Positions 7,064 through 10,407 of a stretch of 10,407 nucleotides of DNA are shown here, in pieces. The notes beneath the pieces are model-generated. The model did not search any database and was not told the DNA's origin. It saw nothing but the letters and a program-made list of their open reading frames with translations. The translations under genes and the position numbers were made by a program. The DNA is from Veillonella sp. (lineage in GTDB: Bacteria; Bacillota; Negativicutes; Veillonellales; Veillonellaceae). Numbering within the stretch: position 1 is the first letter of the stretch; each line of letters begins with the position of its first letter. Where the stretch lies: the NCBI RefSeq assembly GCF_015058545.1, contig NZ_SVCB01000043.1, positions 1-10,407 of the forward strand, in the 5' to 3' direction.

Positions 7064-8920
7064 TTAGGTATCTTCGTTGATTTTACTGATAATATCATCG
7101 ATAGTTCGCTTTAAATCAGCACTTTTAGCTAAATCTTCGCTGATTTTATTATAGGCATGGAGAGCTGTGGTGTGATCCTTTTTGCCGAAAGCTTGCGAAA
7201 TTTGTGGAAAACTTTCATTGATGAGTTCACGGCACAGATACATGGCGATTTGGCGCGGATGAGCGTATTGCTTATTCCGTTTCTGACCGACTAAGGATTC
7301 TTTTTTTATCTTGAAATAATCAGAAATAAAATCTTGAATATAGGCGACGGATAATACGGATTTTTTACTTTCCGGAATGAGATCACGCAGGATATAGCGC
7401 GTATATTCCACGGTAATTTGATCTAATTTATTATCCAGTTCAGCGGCGGTGATTAATTTGGTAAGAGCCCCTTGCAAATCACGGACGCTGCGATTGTAAT
7501 AGGTGTTGCCGAAGAAACGAATTACTTCATTCGGAATGTTAAGATTTGGCAATAATTCACGCTGTTTGTCTACATAGGAGCGCGTAATGGCTTCCAAAGT
7601 TTCGGAGTTTGGCGGATCGATGGTTACCACCAGGCCGGAGCTGAATCGGGTACGCAAGCGATCTTCCATTTGTTCCATATCTTGCGGTAGTACATCACTG
7701 GTGAGGACAATTTGTTTCTTACTGTCCGTTAAGGCATTAAAAGTATGGAAAAATTCCATTTGCGTGCCGGCGTAGCGTTTTTCTTGAATAAACTGAATAT
7801 CATCAATCAAGAGGACATCGACTTTACGGAACGTGCTGCGGAATATATCCATATTGGTTTGACCGTAACGGATAGATTGAACGAAGAGATTCAAGAAGTT
7901 TTCGCTGGTAATGCACATGATTTGCAAATGGGGATAACGGCGATGAATTTCATTGCCGATAGCATGCATTAAGTGAGTTTTACCGAGACCTGATTTACCG
8001 TAAATAAAGAACGGATTATAGCGATTGGCCGGATTTTCCGCAATATTTTGTGCTGCCACATAGGCCATTTGGCTGGAGCCGCCGGCAATAAAGGTGGCAA
8101 AGGTGTAATCCGGATTTAATTTTAAAATAGATTCGTTATTTTTATATAAGGTTGTTTGACTGCTGTTAGACTGCATAGACGCCGCTTCCTGCGGTATTTC
8201 CGACGGTGGGAATAAACTATCCGATTCCATCGGTGAAGCGCTTGGAATATACGGGCCTGATTTAGTGGCGTCGTTTTTACGTACGGAATCAACGACAACC
8301 GGTTCATCATAGGTCGGTGTATGCAGCGGTGTTTGTGACGGCGCCGGTGCGGCCGGTGGTAAACCGTATTGACTGGCTAATTGATCATAGCCGTTATAAT
8401 TGGGCGCATGGGTGGCCGTTTCATTGGCATGAGCGGTTGTTTCGTACGGCGCATTTTCATACTCATTCATGTCATAGCCCGATTCATTGCCCAGCTGTGA
8501 TTGCGGAATGGAGGCGATTTGACTGTCGTCGTAGTTTACCGGTTGAGTTGTAAAAGCCGTTGATTCCGGTGGCGTCATCACGGACGGTTGGGCTACGGTT
8601 GTTTTTACCTCTTCGTGAAGGGTCGCCGGTTCTTTGTCCCCCGGCGTTGTAATAATAATTGTAAGTGGAGAATTGTTTTTGGTAAAACGCTGCCAAACAT
8701 TATTTACGGAATTTTGAAAAGCATTTTTTATCGTCGGTTCATTTTCAATAAAATCCTTAATATACGTTTGCATCGTGGTTAATGTAAGGGTCTTACTGAT
8801 TTCGTCCAATTGTAACGGGAGCAATCGTATAATCGTGCTTTCTAAAATTTCTCTTGGTAATGTGGCTTCAATATCTTCGCGTACTTTATTCCAAAAATCG
8901 TTAAGATTGATGTTTGACAT
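7064..8920 (-). CDS. dnaA: Chromosomal replication initiator DnaA, with a long domain II
   Basis: AAA+ initiator that binds DnaA boxes, forms an ATP-dependent filament, melts the origin and helps load helicase. Using ATG at 8920 the product has 618 residues, against about 446 in B. subtilis and 467 in E. coli. Domain I (about 1-92) begins MSNINLNDFWNKVREDIEATL. Domain II (about 93-267) is a disordered-looking linker rich in P, T, Q, S, N and Y, and explains the extra length. The AAA+ domain has Walker A GKSGLGKTH (308-316), Walker B LLIDDIQF (370-377), sensor 1 LTSD (406-409), the arginine-finger region RLRTRFSSGL (421-430) and sensor 2 in RSVRDLQGAL (477-486). The DNA-binding domain IV shows HPRQIAMYLCREL (554-566) and GKKDHTTALHAYNKI (579-593). 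The start at 8920 has GGAAGG seven bases upstream; an in-frame ATG at 8944 has no such site and adds eight residues outside the family's N-terminus. Likely autoregulated through flanking boxes. Confidence 0.98.
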   Translation of the reverse strand: MSNINLNDFWNKVREDIEATLPREILESTIIRLLPLQLDEISKTLTLTTMQTYIKDFIENEPTIKNAFQNSVNNVWQRFTKNNSPLTIIITTPGDKEPATLHEEVKTTVAQPSVMTPPESTAFTTQPVNYDDSQIASIPQSQLGNESGYDMNEYENAPYETTAHANETATHAPNYNGYDQLASQYGLPPAAPAPSQTPLHTPTYDEPVVVDSVRKNDATKSGPYIPSASPMESDSLFPPSEIPQEAASMQSNSSQTTLYKNNESILKLNPDYTFATFIAGGSSQMAYVAAQNIAENPANRYNPFFIYGKSGLGKTHLMHAIGNEIHRRYPHLQIMCITSENFLNLFVQSIRYGQTNMDIFRSTFRKVDVLLIDDIQFIQEKRYAGTQMEFFHTFNALTDSKKQIVLTSDVLPQDMEQMEDRLRTRFSSGLVVTIDPPNSETLEAITRSYVDKQRELLPNLNIPNEVIRFFGNTYYNRSVRDLQGALTKLITAAELDNKLDQITVEYTRYILRDLIPESKKSVLSVAYIQDFISDYFKIKKESLVGQKRNKQYAHPRQIAMYLCRELINESFPQISQAFGKKDHTTALHAYNKISEDLAKSADLKRTIDDIISKINEDT

Positions 8921-9284
8921 ACCATTTCCTTCCCAGGGTGTCATACTGTGAATAACTAAAAATACCTAACCTGTGTATAACTTCGAATTTTTTGAAAAAA
9001 GAGAAAAAATAAATAGGTTAGAACAACTGATAAACACTGACTTTATACTGTTATCACTTATGTTGTGGATAAGTAGTGCATAAGTTGTGTATATCTTGTT
9101 GATAACCTAGTTTTATTAGTCACAATATGAGATTCCTTTTATATTTCATCCTCTATATTTTATCAGAAATAGGAAGAATTGTCATCGTGGTTGTGGATAT
9201 CTTTTCGGCGATATTAAAAGTATAATGTATATAATATATATCCACAGTATATGGCTAATAATGATTGAATCTATCGAGTGAGTA
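8921..9284. other. Second origin DnaA-box cluster, dnaA-rpmH gap
   Basis: Non-coding region between divergent dnaA and rpmH. Minus-strand DnaA boxes or near matches are TTATTCACA (8947-8955), TTATACACA (8972-8980), the perfect TTATCCACA (9064-9072), TTATGCACT (9075-9083), ATATACACA (9086-9094), TTATCAACA (9097-9105) and ATATCCACA (9192-9200); on the plus strand ATATCCACA lies at 9238-9246. An A/T-run tract spans about 8986-9015. Together with the dnaA-dnaN cluster this gives a bipartite arrangement around dnaA like that in B. subtilis, where the upstream boxes take part in DnaA control and origin architecture. From about 9106 to 9190 I see only AT-rich sequence. Confidence 0.85.
9042..9069 (-). 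promoter_or_regulatory. Possible dnaA promoter overlapping a perfect DnaA box
   Basis: On the minus strand TATAAA (9042-9047) lies 16 bases from TCCACA (9064-9069), four of six for a -35, which is itself part of the perfect DnaA box at 9064-9072. This would make dnaA self-repressing and give a leader of about 115 bases. The match is modest; other weak choices exist in this AT-rich stretch. Confidence 0.3.
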
Positions 9285-9313
9285 TTGACATTACATGGCT
9301 TTATATTTATAAT
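9285..9313 (+). promoter_or_regulatory. Consensus sigma-A promoter for rpmH
   Basis: A perfect -35 TTGACA (9285-9290), an exactly 17-base spacer and a perfect -10 TATAAT (9308-9313) form a full consensus vegetative promoter. Transcription should begin near 9320, leaving a leader of about 50 bases before rpmH. Such strength suits a ribosomal protein gene. Confidence 0.88.
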
Positions 9314-9351
9314 TATGCTGTTATGGTATAAGTAATTACAAGAACAATCTC

Positions 9352-9360
9352 AAGGAGGTG
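9352..9360 (+). promoter_or_regulatory. Strong ribosome binding site of rpmH
   Basis: AAGGAGGTG is a near-complete complement of the 16S 3' end and lies 8 bases before the ATG at 9369. It confirms the start of this 44-codon gene. Confidence 0.85.
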
Positions 9361-9368
9361 TTTTATAC

Positions 9369-9503
9369 ATGAAACGTACATATCAGCCAAATACTCTTTG
9401 GAGAAAACGTACTCATGGTTTCCGTGAACGTATGAAGACTATTGGCGGCCGTCTTGTTTTGAAAAGACGTCGTGCTAAAGGCAGAAAGAAATTATCTGCA
9501 TAA
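9369..9503 (+). CDS. rpmH: 50S ribosomal protein L34
   Basis: A 44-residue, strongly basic protein of the large ribosomal subunit. The sequence opens MKRTYQPNTLWRKRTHGFRE and ends with the lysine/arginine-rich KRRRAKGRKKLSA, the L34 signature from end to end, so length and both termini are normal. It has the consensus promoter at 9285 and strong ribosome binding site AAGGAGGTG. Its position beside dnaA, divergent from it and followed by rnpA, is conserved across most bacteria. A hairpin with T-run starts 24 bases after its stop, which probably limits how much transcript continues into rnpA. Confidence 0.98.
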   Translation: MKRTYQPNTLWRKRTHGFRERMKTIGGRLVLKRRRAKGRKKLSA

Positions 9504-9526
9504 TATAATAGCTTTTAGGCAGGAGA

Positions 9527-9554
9527 AAAAACTTGGCGCTGCTGCCAAGTTTTT
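9527..9554 (+). terminator. Intrinsic terminator or attenuator between rpmH and rnpA
   Basis: The arms AAAAACTTGGC (9527-9537) and GCCAAGTTTTT (9544-9554) pair perfectly over 11 bp around the 6-base loop GCTGCT. The right arm ends in five T, so it reads as a Rho-independent terminator on the plus strand; the A-run on the left makes it potentially active in both directions. No separate promoter is evident between it and rnpA, so partial read-through is the likely way downstream genes are expressed. Confidence 0.8.
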
Positions 9555-9581
9555 CTATTCATAATGGCATGGGATGATGAT

Positions 9582-9950
9582 ATGAGTGAATTGACATTTA
9601 AATTAGATAAAGAACGAAGAATTCGTAAAAACAGTGAATATCGTCTTGTCTATAAACATGGCAATTATGAAGTCGGTCGTCTCTGTGTGGTTTACCGTAT
9701 GCCCGTGGCCAAGCAGGCTACCCGTATCGGTTTTGTAACCGGTAAAAAGGTAGGCGGTGCGGTGGAGCGCAACAGGGTGCGCCGGCTTATGAAAGAAGTA
9801 TATCGTCTTAATCAGCATGCTATTCGAGAAGGCTATGCTATTGTGGTTGTAGGACGGGCTCGCATGGCGAGCGCCACCTATGACCAGGCGTGTAAGGAAA
9901 TGATGTATCTTTTTAAAAAGAGCAAATTACTTAAAAGTAATGAAGCTTAG
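9582..9950 (+). CDS. rnpA: Ribonuclease P protein component
   Basis: Protein cofactor of RNase P; it binds the catalytic RNA and pre-tRNA leaders to process tRNA 5' ends. From ATG 9582 the product is 122 residues, usual for the family. The opening KLDKERRIRKNSEYRLVYKHG (8-27 region) is typical, and the conserved RNR motif appears as RNRVRRLMKEVYR (63-75), the RNA-contacting helix. GFVTGKKVGGAVERN precedes it as expected. The start is a judgement: an in-frame ATG at 9564 has no ribosome binding site and sits just after the hairpin, adding MAWDDD; ATG at 9582 has GGGA seven bases upstream and fits family length. The gene lies 31 bases beyond the terminator-like hairpin and 14 bases before yidD. 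Confidence 0.95.
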   Translation: MSELTFKLDKERRIRKNSEYRLVYKHGNYEVGRLCVVYRMPVAKQATRIGFVTGKKVGGAVERNRVRRLMKEVYRLNQHAIREGYAIVVVGRARMASATYDQACKEMMYLFKKSKLLKSNEA

Positions 9951-9964
9951 AAAGAGGCGTATCC

Positions 9965-10207
9965 ATGAAACGCTGTTTGACCTTCTTAACCAAACTGTTG
10001 AATATGCTATTCATCGGCTTGGTACAATTTTATCGCTATGGAATTTCTCCATTAAAGCCTAAAACTTGTCGATTTTATCCCTCATGTTCGACGTATACCT
10101 TGGAAGCATTACGCAAATATGGACCTTTTAAAGGCAGTTATTTAGGAATCCGGCGTATTTTACGTTGTCATCCCTTTAATCCGGGAGGCTACGATCCGGT
10201 TCCGTGA
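9965..10207 (+). CDS. yidD: YidD membrane protein insertion efficiency factor
   Basis: An 80-residue protein that associates with the inner face of the membrane, through an amphipathic N-terminal segment, and aids YidC-dependent insertion of membrane proteins. The whole family signature is visible: FYRYGISPLKPKTCRFYPSC (22-41) with YTLEALRKYGPFKGSYLG, then RILRCHPFNPGGYDPVP at the C-terminus. The three cysteines C35, C41 and C68 are all at the usual places. ATG at 9965 follows AGAGG seven bases upstream. It starts 14 bases after rnpA, so is probably co-transcribed and lies in the conserved rpmH-rnpA-yidD-yidC order. Confidence 0.97.
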   Translation: MKRCLTFLTKLLNMLFIGLVQFYRYGISPLKPKTCRFYPSCSTYTLEALRKYGPFKGSYLGIRRILRCHPFNPGGYDPVP

Positions 10208-10327
10208 TAACACAAATTTGGAAATGTCAAAGTGTCTGTATGGATGAAATATAGACCATACCATAACGTATATAGACACGCAAAGGCCATTTGTATTCGT
10301 CATTAATACTCGTATAGGAGCAAACTA
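10208..10327 (+). other. yidD-yidC spacer with possible structured leader
   Basis: A 120-base gap without a gene. GTGTCTGTAT (10232-10241) can pair with ATATAGACAC (10270-10279) over 10 positions with one G-U pair, enclosing 28 bases. Outside this, ACAAAT and ATTTGT can also pair. No T-run follows, so it is not a standard terminator. I see no clear promoter. Function unknown. Confidence 0.35.
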
Positions 10328-10407
10328 ATGGAAATTTTTCAGGTATTAGTTGATTTTATGCGGACCTTGCTTACGTATTGCTATAATCTTACAGAAGCAT
10401 TAGGGTT
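10328..10407 (+). CDS. yidC: YidC/Oxa1-type membrane insertase, 5' fragment
   Basis: The first 26 codons of a gene running off the right edge. The visible N-terminus MEIFQVLVDFMRTLLTYCYN followed by LTEALG is an amphipathic to hydrophobic segment like the first membrane region of Gram-positive-type YidC (short form without the large E. coli periplasmic domain), which inserts proteins into the membrane with or without SecYEG. ATG at 10328 has TAGGAG seven bases upstream. Identification rests largely on its place directly after yidD in the rpmH-rnpA-yidD-yidC block, since little sequence is present. Confidence 0.82.
   Translation, partial: MEIFQVLVDFMRTLLTYCYNLTEALG

Noticed and set aside
6766..7114. 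Open frames of 67 (minus) and 75 (plus) codons across the dnaA-dnaN gap
   Set aside because: They run through the DnaA-box cluster and into dnaN or dnaA, have no ribosome binding site, and their coding potential is explained by the box sequences.
8484..8696. Minus-strand 70-codon frame inside the dnaA linker region
   Set aside because: It is a shifted frame of the low-complexity domain II coding sequence with no start signal; the dnaA frame is continuous through it.
8921..8944. Eight-residue longer DnaA start at ATG 8944
   Set aside because: The upstream sequence is a DnaA box without a ribosome binding site, whereas ATG 8920 has GGAAGG at good spacing and matches the usual N-terminus.
9221..9226. 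TATAAT on the plus strand as a second rpmH promoter
   Set aside because: No -35-like sequence lies 16-18 bases upstream, and the perfect promoter at 9285-9313 already accounts for rpmH.

Overview
This window is a chromosomal replication-origin neighbourhood of the type found in Firmicutes. Read on the minus strand, the order is dnaA, dnaN, yaaA (S4 domain), recF, a dciA-like gene, remB, gyrB, then the first 289 codons of a lysP-type amino-acid permease that runs off the left edge. Read on the plus strand, diverging from dnaA, are rpmH, rnpA, yidD and the first 26 codons of yidC, which runs off the right edge. The gene order, the RemB-like gene next to gyrB, the strong GGAGG ribosome binding sites and the moderately AT-rich composition suggest a Firmicute. 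The class Negativicutes (Veillonella-like) is my best guess, but that is inference from general appearance, not a database match.

Layout. Positions 1-867: lysP-like permease, 3' truncated. 884-2785: gyrB. 2871-3152: remB-like. 3168-4304: dciA-like with a long extra C-terminal region. 4310-5386: recF. 5383-5625: yaaA. 5700-6809: dnaN. 6810-7063: dnaA-dnaN gap, holding many DnaA boxes and a recognisable unwinding element (two DnaA boxes, a GC-rich patch, phased TAG trinucleotides and an AT-rich tract). 7064-8920: dnaA. 8921-9368: second DnaA-box cluster and the divergent dnaA and rpmH promoters. 9369-9503: rpmH. 9527-9554: terminator-like hairpin. 9582-9950: rnpA. 9965-10207: yidD. 10328 to the end: yidC.

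How the genes work together. DnaA would bind the boxes on both sides of its own gene and open DNA in the dnaA-dnaN gap. The DciA-like protein is a candidate for helicase loading or handling. DnaN tethers the polymerase, RecF acts on gapped DNA at stalled forks, and GyrB supplies the ATPase half of gyrase. The minus-strand genes are tightly packed: yaaA and recF overlap by 4 bp, dciA starts within a few bases of the recF stop, and lysP begins 16 bp after gyrB. The plus-strand block is the usual ribosomal protein L34, RNase P protein, YidD and YidC set, linking translation and tRNA processing to membrane protein insertion.

The most unusual points are the dciA-like gene, whose product is about twice the usual length and carries a CxxC-CxxC zinc-ribbon motif; a DnaA with a domain II linker of about 175 residues; a well-formed DnaA-trio unwinding element; and an amino-acid permease placed directly behind gyrB. 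I see no mobile elements, CRISPR arrays, tRNAs or rRNAs.
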